This document shows positions 48,401-60,783 of a stretch of DNA of 64,000 nucleotides, in pieces. Below the pieces are notes generated by a model. That model did not search any database, had not been told where the DNA came from, and worked only from the letters and a program-made list of their open reading frames with translations. The stretch lies in assembly GCA_009193035.1 (NCBI GenBank), contig SWDT01000050.1, forward strand, positions 124,001 through 188,000, in the 5' to 3' direction. The position numbers were made by a program, and so were the translations under genes. The first letter of the stretch is position 1; each line of letters begins with the position of its first letter. The DNA is from Halicephalobus mephisto (taxonomy: Eukaryota > Nematoda > Chromadorea > Rhabditida > Panagrolaimidae).

Positions 48401-51400
48401 TGGAGAAGATGAACTTGAAACGTTACAATATTTTTGAAGAATAGATGGTAGATTTGTTATATTTGAGCAATCAATTGTCGGCAATGGAGGTGGATTTATA
48501 TCTATAATTGGAAATAATTAATTTTTCTTTTAAAAATACCTACTTGAATCTGGTGGACTTAGTACGGGTAAAGTTGTTTCTTTTGTTGAGACAATTTCAG
48601 TCGTTGAAATAGTTTCGGATGCTGTAAGTTTTTCCGTTTTTGTTGATTCAGAGTATAAAGTACTTCGAAAGTTTTCCCTAGTTGTTGCTGATGTAGTTGG
48701 AAATACCGTTGAGGATTCAGTTTTGTGAGCTGTTTTTGTGGGCAACGACGTGGTCGGTAAAGTGTTGGTAACTTTTGTTGTGTCCTGAATGGGAACAGCT
48801 GTTGTCTGTTCTGTTGATTCAGAAGGTAAAATAATCTTTTCTGTTGTGGAACTTTGAATAATAGTTTTTGTTGACTCAGGATATGCAGTAGTTGGGTAGT
48901 TTGTCTTACCTGTTGATGATGTTGTCGAAAGTACTGTTGGGGATTCAGTTTTATGAATTATTTTTGAAGATGATATAATAGTTGATGAAGTAGTTTCTAC
49001 CGTTGTTGGATTCTGAATGGGAGTAGTTGTTGTCTGTTCTCCTGTTGATTCAAATGGTGAAATAGATGAATATTCTATCGCATTTATTGATGAAGTAGTT
49101 GCATATTTTGTTTTACCTCTTGATGATGCAGTTGAAGGTATCGTTGAAAACTCAGTGGTACCAGATGTTTTTGAAGATGATATAATAGTCGATGAAGTAG
49201 GTTCCAGTGTTGATTCAGGAGATACGGTAGTTGAAAATATTGTTGAGGATTCAGTTGTATGAATTGTTGTTGTGGATGGTACGGTGGTCAATACTGTAGA
49301 CCCTTTTGTCGATTTAGGATATGTGATAGTTGAATAATCTGTCGGGGCTATTGATGAAGTAGATGATTGATCAATTGTAGTTGAAGGCACCGTTGGAGAT
49401 TGAGTAGTAGGAATTGTTGTGGTAGACGGTGTGGTGGTCAATATTGTAGTTTCTACTGTTGGATTCTGAGTGGAACTAGTTGTTGTTTCCACTGTTGTTG
49501 ATTCAGGAGATGAAATAGTTTCTTCTGTTGTGGACCTTCGAATAGGAGTTTTTGTTGACTCAGGAGATGAAGGAGTTGAATAATCTGTTGATGATGTCGA
49601 AAATACCGTTGAGGACTGAGTAGTAGAAATTGTTGTGGTAGACGGTGTGGTAGTCAATAATGTAGGCTTTTTCGTTGATTCAGGAGATGACGGAGTTAAA
49701 TAATCTGTTGTACCTGTTGATGAAGTAATTGGAGGCATCTTTGAAGATTCAGTTGTATGAGTTGTTGTTGTAGATGACAAAGTAGTCGATGAAATAACTT
49801 CCACTGTTGTTGGGTTCTGAGTGGGGCCAGTTGTTGTTTCCACTGTTGTCGATTTAGGATATGTAGTAGTTGGATATTCTGTTTTACTGATTGATGAAGC
49901 AGTCAAAAATATTGTTGATGATTTAGTAGTACCAATTGTTTTTGAATATGATATAATAGTCGATGAAGTGGGTTCCGCTGTTGACTCAGGAGATGAAGGG
50001 GTTGAATAGTCTGTTGTACCTGTTGATAAAGTAATTGGAGGCATCTTTGAAGATTCAGTTGTATGAACTCTTTTCGTGGACGACGACGTGGTCGGTAAAG
50101 TGTTGGTTACTTTTGTTGTGTCCTGAATAGGAATAGTTGTTGTCTCTCTTCCTGTTGATTCGGAAGATGAAACAGTCGGAGATACCGTTGAAAATTCAGT
50201 AGGATAAGCTACTGCAGATGACGAAGTAGTTGATGAAGTAGGCTCTGTTGATGGCTCAAAATAAGTATTAGTTGCGTATTCTGTTTTACTGGTTGATGAA
50301 GTAGTTGATGGCATCGTTGAAGATTGAATGGAATGCTTTTTTGTTGTGAATGGTATAATAGTCGATGGGGTAATTTCTACCGTTGTTGGATTCTGAGTGG
50401 GAGTAGTTGTTCTCTCTCCTTTTGTTGATTCAGAAGGTGGAGTACTTGAGTAATCTGTTTTATCTGTTGATAAAGTAGTTGGAGATGGTGTCATAGTTGG
50501 CAAAATGGTCGAATGCTTTGTTATATCTGTTGATGAAATAGCCGAAGGTGTCGTTGAGGATTGAGTAGTGGTAATTTTAGTAGGTGGGGTGGTGGTCAAT
50601 ATTGTAGGCTCTACTGTTGATCCAGGAGATGAAGTACTTGAATAATCTGTTGTAACTGTTGAAGGAACAACCGATGAAATTGTTGATGATTCAGTATTAC
50701 GAATTGTTGTGGAGGGTATAGTCGATAAAGTACTTGTTCTTCCCGTAGTATTCTCAGTAGAAATAGATGTTGATTTAGAAGATGAAGTATGTGAGGCTAT
50801 TGTTGGAGGTTCAGTGGTATGATCTGTTGTTGTGGACGATATTATAGTCGATGAAATAGGTTCTTCTGTTGATCCAAGAGATGAAGTAGTTAGATATTCT
50901 GTTTTACCTACTGATGAAGTAGTCGAGGGAATTGTTGAAGATTCAGTCGTACGAATCATTGTAGTGGATGGGATAATAGTCGATGAAGTAGATTCTACTG
51001 CTGGCTGAGAAAACGAAATAGTCGAAAGTATTGTTGAGGATTGAATACTATGAGCTGTTGTTGCAATACTCTGTGAGTCTGTTGATCCGGGCGATGAAAT
51101 AGTCTCTTCTGTTGTGGACCTTCGAATTGGAGTTTTTGTTGACTCAGGAGATGAAGGAGTTGAATAGTCTGTTTTACTGGTTGATGAAATAGACGATGGC
51201 ACCGTTGAGGATTCAGTTGTATGAGCTGTTGTTGTAGATGGAATATTAGTCAATATTGTAGGCTCTACTGTTGATTCAGGAGATGAATATTCTGTTGCAG
51301 CTGTTGATAAAATAGTTGGATATTCTGTTTTACTGGTTGATGAAATAGAAGATGGTACCGTTGAGGATTCAGTTGTATGAGCTGTTGTTGTGGATGGTAT

Positions 51401-52327
51401 GGTAGTCAATATTGTAGGCTCTTTCGTTGATTCAGAATATGTAGTAGTTGGATATTCTGTTGAACCTATTGGTGAAGTAGCCGGGGAAATTGCTGAAGAT
51501 TCAGTGGTATGGGCTAGTGTTGTAAATGGCGTGCTGGTCAATACTGTAGGCTCTATCGTTGTGTCCTGAATAGGAACAATTGTTGTCTGTCCCTTTGTTG
51601 ATTCAGATGATGAAGTATATGATTGATCAATTGTAGTTGAAGGCATTGTTGAAGATTGAGTAGTAGGAATTATTGTGGTAGACGGTGTGGTAGTCAATAA
51701 TGTAAGCTTTTTCGTTGATTCAGGAGATGAAGGAGTTAAATAATCTGTTGTACCTGTTGATGACGCAGTTGAAGATATTGTTGAAGACTCAGTGGTACCA
51801 GCTATTTTTGAAGATGATATAATAGTCGATGAAACAGTTTCTATCGTTGTTGGACTCTGAGTGAAGACAGTTGTTTTAGAATTTGTTGTAGTTATGGTAA
51901 TTGAAGCTGATGTTGTTGTGGCAGAGCAAGTACTTGGGTTTTTGACATGAGTAAATGTACTGTTGTCGGAGCATATATAAATATCTTCTTGAATTACAGT
52001 CACATAGAGATCGAAAAAGTGTTTGTCATTGTAAAATCTCAAAGTTTTAATATTGCCTTGATTAAAGTTGTAGTAACAGCAATTATTGATTGTATTAAAT
52101 GAACAATTTGTCAGATTGAGGCCATTTGATAAAACAATCCAAGCCGAGTAATCAGAGTAATCAATATCAATAGTATAAATGGAATTTACGATATTAAACG
52201 ATATATTGCACCTATTACATTCACTCATCTTTTGACACTTATTTTTTGCTAACGTTGTTGAGCTTCCATTAGAAATATAGCTGAATAGTAAACCCCAAAA
52301 TAGAAGTAAAACTAAACGTTCATACAT
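45450..52327 (-). CDS. Seven-transmembrane receptor with giant mucin-like stalk
   Basis: Six exons (48544-52327, 48266-48501, 47881-48217, 47597-47835, 46610-47545, 45450-46190) join to 2,090 residues. Exon order and phases match the paralogue at 40374-44395. The start MYERLVLLLFWGLLFSYISN is a signal peptide, followed by a Cys-bearing N-terminal domain. Residues from about 135 to 1,255 are a Ser/Thr/Pro mucin-like region built from degenerate units with TTESSTVPS, YSTPSSPESTK and TTTPSTTT phrases, expected to be heavily O-glycosylated. The ectodomain, seven membrane segments (TM3 DTSCEIMAGVHYFLF; FCWTRSD before TM5) and a Ser-rich cytoplasmic tail follow. Intron 4 appears to be GC-AG (AAG then GCAAGG). 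No GPS motif is seen. Function is unknown; the stalk suggests a surface or gut-lumen receptor. Confidence 0.82.
48600..51910 (-). repeat. Degenerate mucin-coding repeat array
   Basis: On the minus strand this single exon is made of twenty or more diverged units of about 40-48 codons, rich in ACT, TCA and CCT codons. Units share TCAACAGA-like and GAATCATCAA-like phrases. Copies at 49420-49720 and 51400-51760 are among the most alike. No frameshift breaks the array. Confidence 0.85.
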
Positions 52328-54100
52328 GATCTATATTTAATAATTCTGAAAAGCCAAAAAATGTTCCGCAGGACAACGAACACATAAAATCAATAAGAAG
52401 AAAGCAAAATTATCGCTTTGCATTTATAGTCCAATTCATATAATTGCTTCTGTTATCTGCAAAATACGCCGGCGATAGAAACAATGACCTTACTAGTGAG
52501 AAATCAATAAAATCTTTTTCCATATATTTTGTTTATTTCAAACATCAACAATGAGTGATAAAATGCAATCGAGTTTAATTAATATTCTGATTATTTCTTC
52601 TAAAAAATAATTTAGAGGATTCAAAAATTTACCATGATCATAATTTCTGTTTCAAATATCCACACACAATCAAAAGAATTACAAATGACTTATTTTAATA
52701 GTCGTAGACTTGATTTATTAAAAAATGTTTGGTTTTTATTAATGTATATAATGAGTAATAAGTTTAAGATCTTTAACATATTTCTCGAAATCTATAACAA
52801 TGATATTTACTAGAAACTTCTTTATTTGAATAGATAATTTTACCTTGTGATTATAATGTTAAATTGTATCCATAAAATCAAATATTACCACATCTTCAAA
52901 AGAAAAGCTTATTATGTTTATTGTTAGTTGATGCTTTGTTATTTCTCATTTCCGTAGTGAAATAGATCTAAATCTTGGAGTTCATCCTTTTGTAACGTTT
53001 TTAAGATAAAGATATTTTATTAAGAGGATAAGATGTTATTTACTTTCATATGTATATCAATTAATTTTATTAATGCTGTAGTAAAAGATGATATTATAAC
53101 CTGTGGTGGACAGTTTTTCTGGAATTTCGTCATTCATCAGAAGATTGTGGGGTCCTACTGCCTTCACGGTAGCAGCACATGCCTTATTCATACATCAGTT
53201 ATTAGACAACATAGAGGAGAAACCTTTATCTAAACGAAGCTGTGATTAGATTTCTCGAGCTGTGACAACACCAAGACTGACTGTTCTGCATTTTGATTAC
53301 GTCTTTCAAAACATCGATTAATGAAATGAAACGCACTTTATTTGAGACCATTGACAGTTTACTTCCTTTCTTCATACTTATAATGTTAAAAGAAAGTGTA
53401 TCCTCATATTCTTATTCTGGAGTGAAATCTATACAGAAACCATGTTTTTATCGAAGCCTATTAAAATAAGGTCGAGGATTGTGTGGTCTTAAAAAAATTG
53501 ATAACAGATTCATAGTGCTCATAACTAATGGGAATTTCTCTCTTTGTTTGAAAGTCAATTGTTGATGATTAAAATTAAAGCACAAGAGTAATTTGAAGTT
53601 AGTGAATTACTTTATGTGAGGTCCTACACCAAATTTCTTATTGTTGAAAAAATCAAAGTATCTCTAGTATCTTTGGAGAAATATAAGGTTGAGAGTAGTT
53701 TGATTGATAAAAGCAGAAATATTGTTGTGATAAAAATAAGGAGAAACATTAATCAGAAAAACGTTTGTCAATTAGCTAATGATGGGCAGGAACAGTTCCG
53801 GTTTAAGTTTCACAAATATTTCAAAATAATACAGTGTTTTTATCTTACGTTTTTAACAAAATATCATGATATCATACAAATTTCTAAGGAGTTTTTCTTC
53901 ATAAAAAAGTGAATAATAATCTTAAATGTAATTTTCTCCTAATATCGATGTCTTAAGAAATTAAATTTTCTCCACACTTTTAGATTTTGAACTTGTCTTA
54001 GTACAATATTTATCCACAATAATGCAGCGAAAATCAGACATATTATTTATATTAACAAACTTTAGTCTGAGTCGCAAAATACCATATCGTCATAATCCAG
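52328..54100. other. Upstream flank of the mucin receptor and intergenic DNA
   Basis: A TATA-like CTATAAATG and GATA sites (AGATAA) are seen on the minus strand near 52425-52465. Plus-strand frames at 53033-53233 and 53616-53912 have no recognisable features or splice context, and I do not call them genes. Confidence 0.4.
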
Positions 54101-54119
54101 TATGATTTCGATGTTTATT

Positions 54120-54683
54120 TCAGTCATCTACCACATTGTTGGACGTCTTTAACTCATAGTCACTGGTAAAGCCGTTGATATGAGACCGAGAACTCGAAAG
54201 TTCTTCATAGTACTCTTTTACAGGCTCATCGGAAAGGAATCTATACCAGATAAGATGAAATGATCGTTTGATTTCTACTCTTTCATTATAAACAGCTAAT
54301 TTCATGCTGTAGGCACCAAATTCTGTAAGAACTTAAAAAGTATTTGTTATGATGCAAAACGAGCTTTCTAAAAGTTCCAATGGCAAGAGCTGTTTCAGAT
54401 CCTCAGACAGATACTCTTGGAGAGTAAAATCTATTAAAATGAAAGAGTTTGTTTCCTATCTGTTGTCTTTCTGAATATCCTCAACAGATCCCTAAACATT
54501 GTCAATCAATATATCTGAATTCAGTTCATAATTTTTGTCGGCAAAGGTAAAAATGGAATCATTAACAAAAGAATTAATCAATGAGTTAATGATTGAAGAG
54601 AATAATTTCAGTTTAATTCCCAATGTAAAATATTCCAAAAAATCTCTTCGAGTCAAAAACATTTTATTTTTATGATAAAACAC
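54120..54683 (-). pseudogene. Decayed relative of the neighbouring 364-residue gene
   Basis: Two minus-strand fragments (54492-54683 and 54120-54305) are separated by stops and a frame change. The downstream fragment (YNERVEIKRSFHLIWYRFLS, then DEPVKEYYEEL) parallels the C-terminal part of the gene at 54890-56111 (YDGRVSVYISHKVASEIFSY, then RKVFKNYYEKM). The order and strand are the same. I infer a tandem duplicate that lost its reading frame. The match is weak and could be coincidence. Confidence 0.4.
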
Positions 54684-54889
54684 GATATCATCTAAATTCG
54701 TAAGATTAGTTCTTATTTAAATTACGAATAAGATATCCATTACTAATTGAAATAATTTTTTATATTTTCTACACTAAATTCGTTTTATCATGATATTTGA
54801 TAGTAAATAATATTCAAAAGTTGCATACATTACTTTTATGAATCACTTTTACTTTCATTTGAATTGATTTTTCCGGAATAATATAATCA

Positions 54890-56111
54890 TTAGCTGTTCT
54901 CCTTATATTCCAGATTGAACTCAAAGTACAGCTCCATATTGTTGAAATTATTCCGCATACTGAAAACACGGCATCTCTGTTTGCCGAAATGAGTGGTGTG
55001 GTAGGACAATTCTTGGAATTTTTTCTTCATTTTTTCATAATAATTTTTAAAAACTTTTCGAGGAGGATAAGAAAATATTTCAGAGGCGACCTTATGACTT
55101 ATGTAGACAGATACTCGACCATCATAATTGGCCATTGTGTTTTTATAGTTCATAAGATCAGTCGAAAAACTAAGAGATGTAAAGTTCCTGTGTTCCCACC
55201 GATAGATGAAGTTATAATTGTATTCCAAAAAGAAAATCTCCAGGAACTGCAGATTAACCAATTTTGTATTCACAAATTCCAGGAATTTAAAAATCTTCTC
55301 AGGATTCAGAAATAAGTTCGCATAATTAATCAATAATTTCAACTTTTTAAAGTGTTGGAGATCAGGACTGTAACTTGATTAATTAAAATTTACCAGAGAT
55401 AAAGAAACTCACTCTATATTCATTGTAAGAAGACTTTCAAGAAAATCCTCGTGCTGGTATTCAGTAGTCAATAGATCTGTCTTGATAGATTCAGCTTTCA
55501 GAATTCTTTCAAGAGATAAACTAAAAAATCGTAGTTCTTGGGTTTCAATACGGATCCCTCCCAAGTCATTAAAGACACCAGGGTATATCGTGATATGATT
55601 AAATTTTCTAGATTCTATCAATAACTTTGCAGTCGAGAAGTCACAGTTAAACATAACGAGGTCTTTAAAATCTAAAGAAACGTTATTCTGTAATATAGGA
55701 AAAACTTACTTTGATTTCTCAATAGCAAATCGATGACAACTGTAGGGAGAGGATTATTAGTAGAAATCCAGACATCCCTGACGAAAGATAATGCCCACCG
55801 GACAATCAGTTTCGTACAAGGATGTTTATCATTTTTATCAATTCCGATATCCGGAGTCTGTTTTTTTTGATTATAAAAATCACAGTAATCAATCCACTTA
55901 CAAATGTGAAATAGAATCCATAAAACTCAATGCTTTTGTCATGTGAACGGTCAGAAACAGTGACGCTGTCGGGTTTGTCTATAGCATTCTCCAAGGCGAA
56001 TAAAGATTCTTTTTCAGACAACACAAATCTGGCCATAAGCTGTTCATCATTTTTAAATGCCTCTTTTAATTCTTGACCGAGATCAGGGTAAAAATGCAAA
56101 TTCAAACTCAT
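54890..56111 (-). CDS. Unrecognised 364-residue protein, possibly F-box-associated family
   Basis: Exons 55902-56111, 55710-55857, 55413-55671 and 54890-55367 join with matching phases (0, 1, 2) to 364 residues. Introns are only 38-46 bases and have good GTAAGT/GTGAGT donors. There is no signal peptide or membrane segment. The protein has alternating leucine-rich stretches (TVVIDLLLRNQ, DLVMFNCDFSTAKLLIESR, LQFLEIFFLEYNYNF). This layout resembles the FTH/DUF38-type C-terminal regions of nematode F-box proteins, but I see no clear F-box at the N-terminus. Such families expand and decay quickly in nematodes, which fits the broken relative just downstream. Family assignment is tentative; gene structure is better supported. 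Confidence 0.65.
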
Positions 56112-58229
56112 TCTGGGTCTTAAAATAAATAAAGTTCAATGAAAGTTTAAATATCATGTAATATTACGGAATTCATTAGTTTTTAAAATAAAAAAGACAA
56201 TTTCAATGTTAGATTTGAGTTTTCAACAGAACTCTGCATCAACATATCATACAAAGAAGATTAAAAACAGACCTTAGAAAAAAGTCGATTTCAGCATATA
56301 AAAAATAGTCAACGAATTGTGAGATTTAAGCTTGATAGATTTTGGTATCTGGGACACTTGGAGAGAAAAGTCCTTGTTAAATCTTAGAGATTCGAACTCT
56401 CTCAAAACGGCTTGAATAAAGAAACAAAACCCCTCAGAAGAACTTCTGGTCCACAGTGACTGTAGTGCTGAAACATCTTATGATTTTTAAAAAAGCGAAA
56501 GGTGACAAATTAAAAATTTAATATGTTATGTTATTAGGTCAGATCTTCAGTTATATTTTAGGATCTGTCTTTAAGAAGATTTGGTTTGGAGAAATTTTTT
56601 TCAATTCTACAAATTCGCGCCCGAACCTTCCTCAACTTATATACCATACTTTGATTACATGACTTTTATCCTGTAGTAGACCCTGACGTAGCCCACGCAG
56701 TCCTAATCGCTGGAGGGGAGGGACAGCCCTTCTCTATTGAAGTACAGTAAAACACAACTAGTCCAAATCTAAGGAACAATAGGATAGTATAGAGGTCAAA
56801 CACAATAAGATATAACAGAGCCTTAATACCTGCCATGTGAATGATAGGGGTTCATCACCTTCTTTAAATACTAGGAGTTGAAGCTTCACTTGACTCACCC
56901 TCAGGGATAAATAGACTTTTAATCTTCGGAGGATCTTGCGTCGGAAACAAATTCGTGTTCCGCGACATATCTAGTACAATAGAGAATCATTTATAAGAAA
57001 AAATCAGTTCTTCTGAATTCAGATACAGAAATTGAATATGCGAATTCTATACTCGCACATGAATTTATGCAGTTTCAAAGTCGAAATTTCTTTAATTTCA
57101 TTTAAAAAAAGATTTCGAATCTTTTAAAATCATAGATTTGATCGTAGATACAGAAGTTATAAATAATTGATTGCAAGAATCGATCTCAGAGATGTCGCAA
57201 TTTTAATCATGTTTCTGAAAAAATAAACATTTCATGATTGAAAATCATATATTAATGACTAAAATAAAATTTCTCATGTTATCGTAAAAATTCATTCTTT
57301 TAGAAGTTCCAGTGGAGGAAGCTACCTTGAATGTCTAGATGGATTCTCTTTCAGAAAAGTAAAGTTTGTAGAGAGCAATGAAACTTGTCGTTTCATATCA
57401 GTTCTGAGTATCCTTGACTAGTTCGTAAATAATGCCGGATGATATATCTGGATATCATTTGTAGGGATGAAAGTTGGGTCAATTTCACGAGAAAACTGAT
57501 TAAAAATTAACAATTATTGACGAGATATTTATAATTCTCTTTTTTCTAATATCTTCAAAATCCTGTCAATGACTAAGAATCTTGTGTTTTTTATTAATAA
57601 CACAATGTTATCTACCATTCCACAACAAATGCATTTATTCGTATTATTTCTTATTGGAATTCTAAAAAAGAATAGATTTCGTGGATATTTGTGCAATTTA
57701 TATATTAAAAAAGAGCAATGAATAATTTAAAAATCACTATATTTAGTTATATATTTTCGATGACTTATACTTTTTGGTTTTACTATGTGATTTAATATCA
57801 ATTTTAAACAGTTTGATGACAAATAGATCTATTTTTCAAGAAAAATCTTCTACAATTGTGCTAGATAAATATCAACACAAATTTTTGCAAATTATTTTGG
57901 CATTTTTTAAAGTTTAATAAAAAAATTGTAATGTTATTTGGCTTTGTGGATTTCTTCTTTTTTGAAAATACATCATTCTTGTGTGAAGAGTAAAAAAAAT
58001 ATTCTAATCAAAGTTCAAGTATACTCCGGTGATGACGAAATTTGGTTTTGAAATCGACTATTTTCTTCATCAGTATCGTTGTATGATAAAAATAATCGAT
58101 TTGTAATTCTCATGAGATTCTCATTGATACACACGAGGTGTATTTGACGAAAACCATTTATTCTATCGTCACGATCGACAACTGTTCCTTAGGAAACTTA
58201 TAAAATATAACTTTTCTTTCTTCATTAAA
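56112..58229. other. Intergenic region with possible gene remnants
   Basis: No intact gene is seen. Bases 57300-57480 resemble 54365-54540 (TAGAAGTTCCAGTGG against TAAAAGTTCCAATGG, then similar 3' parts), suggesting another fragment of the decayed minus-strand family. Bases 56620-56960 are richer in GC and unexplained. TATAAAATA at 58200-58208 lies about 22 bases upstream of the next start codon. Confidence 0.4.
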
Positions 58230-60023
58230 ATGCTCTCGGAGTGTTTTGGTCGTGAATGCAAGCTCGGATTGGGCTATAATGAATCTTTGGATCAGTTCAT
58301 TCCTGTCGAAAAAGGATTCTTGAATATTAAACCAGAATTGGTCGGAGATAAATACTCGTCCTGGATTTGTGACATGTCATGTGATGTAATTCCTTGTTAT
58401 GTGAGTTTTTTATCTACCGCTAAAATTTGCTATTCAGTCTTTCAGGATCGGATAAATTTCTATTTGGAATCAAGTATTAAAAAGATCCTTGATTTTCAAA
58501 TTGTTTTCGACGAAAAGGAGTATTGGTATCTTAAATGTGATATTTACAGACGAGATGAAAGGTGCAATAAACTCCCAGAATATCCACTCATCTGCAGTCA
58601 TTACGTCAATCGAGTTATTCATGGTGTAGATTTAATAATCATCTTCCCGAAAATAGGGTTTTCAGACGATAAAAAGAAGGTTTGATTCATTATTTTAAAG
58701 ATGATGCATATTTTAATTTACAGAAATTATTTGCAGGTTGAGAAATTATTCGCAGATAGAACTCTTGACACAAGTCAAAAGAAGATCAATTGCAGAGTTC
58801 TAATTAACTATGATGAAATTAAGGAAGTTACCTTGGAAGAATTGATGGAATTCAGAAACGACTTAGAGACAGGGGAACACCCCGAACTCGACGTTCCTGT
58901 TTGTTTTGATTACGAGAAATTAGATCAGAAATCCCGAGAAGTGAAAGTTACCAATGAGTGTGAATTTGGATATTTCCTCTCATATCTCTACAGTGTTTAC
59001 CGGAAAATTGAAATGAAGATGGAAAAACTCAAGTATCCTTATATTCTTCCAGATTTTGATTCCGAAAAAAAGTCATTTGCTGAAATTTGCTTTAACCTCG
59101 AAAAAACCAAAGACGAATATAAGTGTATGCAGAAAAATAACTTCTTGAAAATGTATCCAATATTGAAAAAACTCTTTTATTGTTATTTAGATTACATCAA
59201 GTATGGGTTAGATCATCTAGATATTATTGACGCAAGCAACTTCCTTCCCGGAGGTATAGAAGAACTACAAATATGGCTTTGTGAACTAAATAAATGGTTT
59301 CTGGTGAACATCAATGGCCATTGGCATAGTTGTATGAATTCAGTTATTGTCAGCAATAATAAAAACGAAACTATTCTCCGGAAGTTGAAAATAACAGAAA
59401 ACTTGAGAAATACAAATGTAATAATCTCAAATGAGGTAACCGAACCGATTGTTGTCACCGAGAAGAACCCTGAAGGAACTAAGTTCGGATTTATCAACAT
59501 GTCTTTTGCTGAGAATGACCAAGCAGAAGAAGATTTACCACCATTAGAAATGGAGTGCCCTAAAAGCTGTTCTGATTTGAGGAAATGGATCTGCACAAAA
59601 TGTGGGGATTTTGCTCGAGTAAAATCTATGGGACAAATCTTCCTATTTTGTTCATGTGGAAAGAAACGTTTTAGTGCAAAGCTATTGATATGTCCCAAGT
59701 GTCAAGGAGGAGAAAAAGAAAAACCACAGAAACCTAGTAATTCCGAAAATTCGTCTGTTTTGATCGGAAACAACCAATCAAGTTCAGATATCCAGACACC
59801 TCCAGTTCCTGAACCGAAAGACAAAGTTCTTTCTTTAATTTTGACCCAACTTCAAAAATACGTCAGAAACAAAAGTGCCGATGACAGGGTTGTTTTAGCC
59901 ATTGAGATTATATTAAAAGAAAAAAATGATCTTATTCGAATTATTTTTGACAAACTTATGCAGACTTCGCTTCTTGATGGAGATACTGTGAGACTCATAC
60001 AGACTTATTTAACCGACCACTGA
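58230..60023 (+). CDS. Unknown protein with C-terminal Cys-rich WICTKCG module
   Basis: Two exons, 58230-58679 and 58737-60023, join in phase 0 to 578 residues. I recognise no known domain in the first 430 residues. They lack a signal peptide and contain helical stretches such as MEFRNDLETGEHPELDVP. Residues encoded at 59555-59702 carry paired cysteines spaced like a zinc site: CPKSC, WICTKCGDF, CSCGKK and CPKC. The Ser-rich linker and the final helical segment (VLSLILTQLQKYV to DGDTVRLIQTYL) follow. The same module, linker and tail occur in the convergent gene at 60780-63833. A TATA-like box lies just upstream of the ATG. The 3' splice site has two near-identical tandem acceptors (58735-58736 and 58754-58755); only the first keeps the frame. 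Confidence 0.75.
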
Positions 60024-60251
60024 TGGAATTTATTTTAATGCGTATTAGTCATAATTGTGTAGTAAAAATGAATTTAATTCATTTATTTAAAGCAGCTTTA
60101 CTGAAAACTTGTTTTATTTAATATAGTTTAAAATCGGAAAAAATATATTTTTCTTTAAAAAGTATGAATTTAAAAATTTACTAAAAAACGAGGATTTTAT
60201 TCTTAATTATGTAAATAAATTTCTCAAACAGAACTGAAAAAATAAAAACAT

Positions 60252-60369
60252 GCTAGGAGCACTGGAGATTCCCAGGACGTCTCCGATCCAAGTACTAATC
60301 GAGCCCTAGGGCGTTTCACTGGCCAGATCGGACGGGATGGCGTGCTTTCACCCTGGTTTGACCCCTAGC
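60252..60369 (-). rRNA. Divergent 5S ribosomal RNA gene
   Basis: On the minus strand, AGCACGCCATCCCGTCCGAT followed by CTGG, and further on TAGTACTTGGATCGGAGACG then CCTGGGAAT, match the conserved 5S rRNA internal promoter regions. Length is 118, like other 5S genes. The ends GCTAGG and CCTAGC pair, as stem I requires, even though both differ from C. elegans 5S as I remember it. Two T-runs follow the 3' end within 15 bases (60237-60248), a pol III terminator. Parts of loops between the boxes differ strongly from C. elegans, so it may be a diverged functional gene or a pseudogene. Confidence 0.75.
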
Positions 60370-60642
60370 GGAGGCCAGCCCCCCCTCACTCTACCAGTTT
60401 TCCTCACTTTGAAAATGAAGAAAAGATGAATTGGAACAAAACGCCAAAGATAACAATGTTATCTCTACAAAGAAATTATCGTTATTTTTTTATTCATTTC
60501 TTAGTTTTCTAAACTTGTTTTATTTTGTTTCAAGACTTGTGCCTTTTGGAAAATTAATAATGCCTTCTATTTAACCATATCAGGTGACAAATTTTAAAAA
60601 TTTTTTGTTGTAGTAAAAACAGTTTTGATCGTCCTTGTTGCG

Positions 60643-60783
60643 TTAGGAAATTAATAAAAATTCCACAAAATCCTCGAGAAATTGATTAATAAGAAATCGA
60701 GTATCACCATCTGTTTTGATTTTCTGAAGTTGACGAAGAACATATTTAATTTTTTTCAATTGTTTGTTTCCTGGCGTTTTCAA
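60643..60783 (-). pseudogene. Frameshifted C-terminal tail of the spectrin-repeat fusion gene
   Basis: Immediately after the stop of the spectrin-repeat gene, the next frame reads on for 46 codons (LKTPGNKQLKKIKYVLRQLQ, then KIKTDGDTRFLINQFLEDF). This matches the end of the convergent paralogue (DGDTVRLIQTYLTDH). A one-base shift therefore cuts the tail off the main frame. Confidence 0.6.

Noticed and set aside
49017..50009. Val/Asp-rich plus-strand frames
   Set aside because: They are antisense shadows of the mucin repeat exon on the minus strand.
53033..53912. Two plus-strand frames (53033-53233, 53616-53912)
   Set aside because: No homology, no splice signals in sensible places and AT-biased composition; not supportable as genes.
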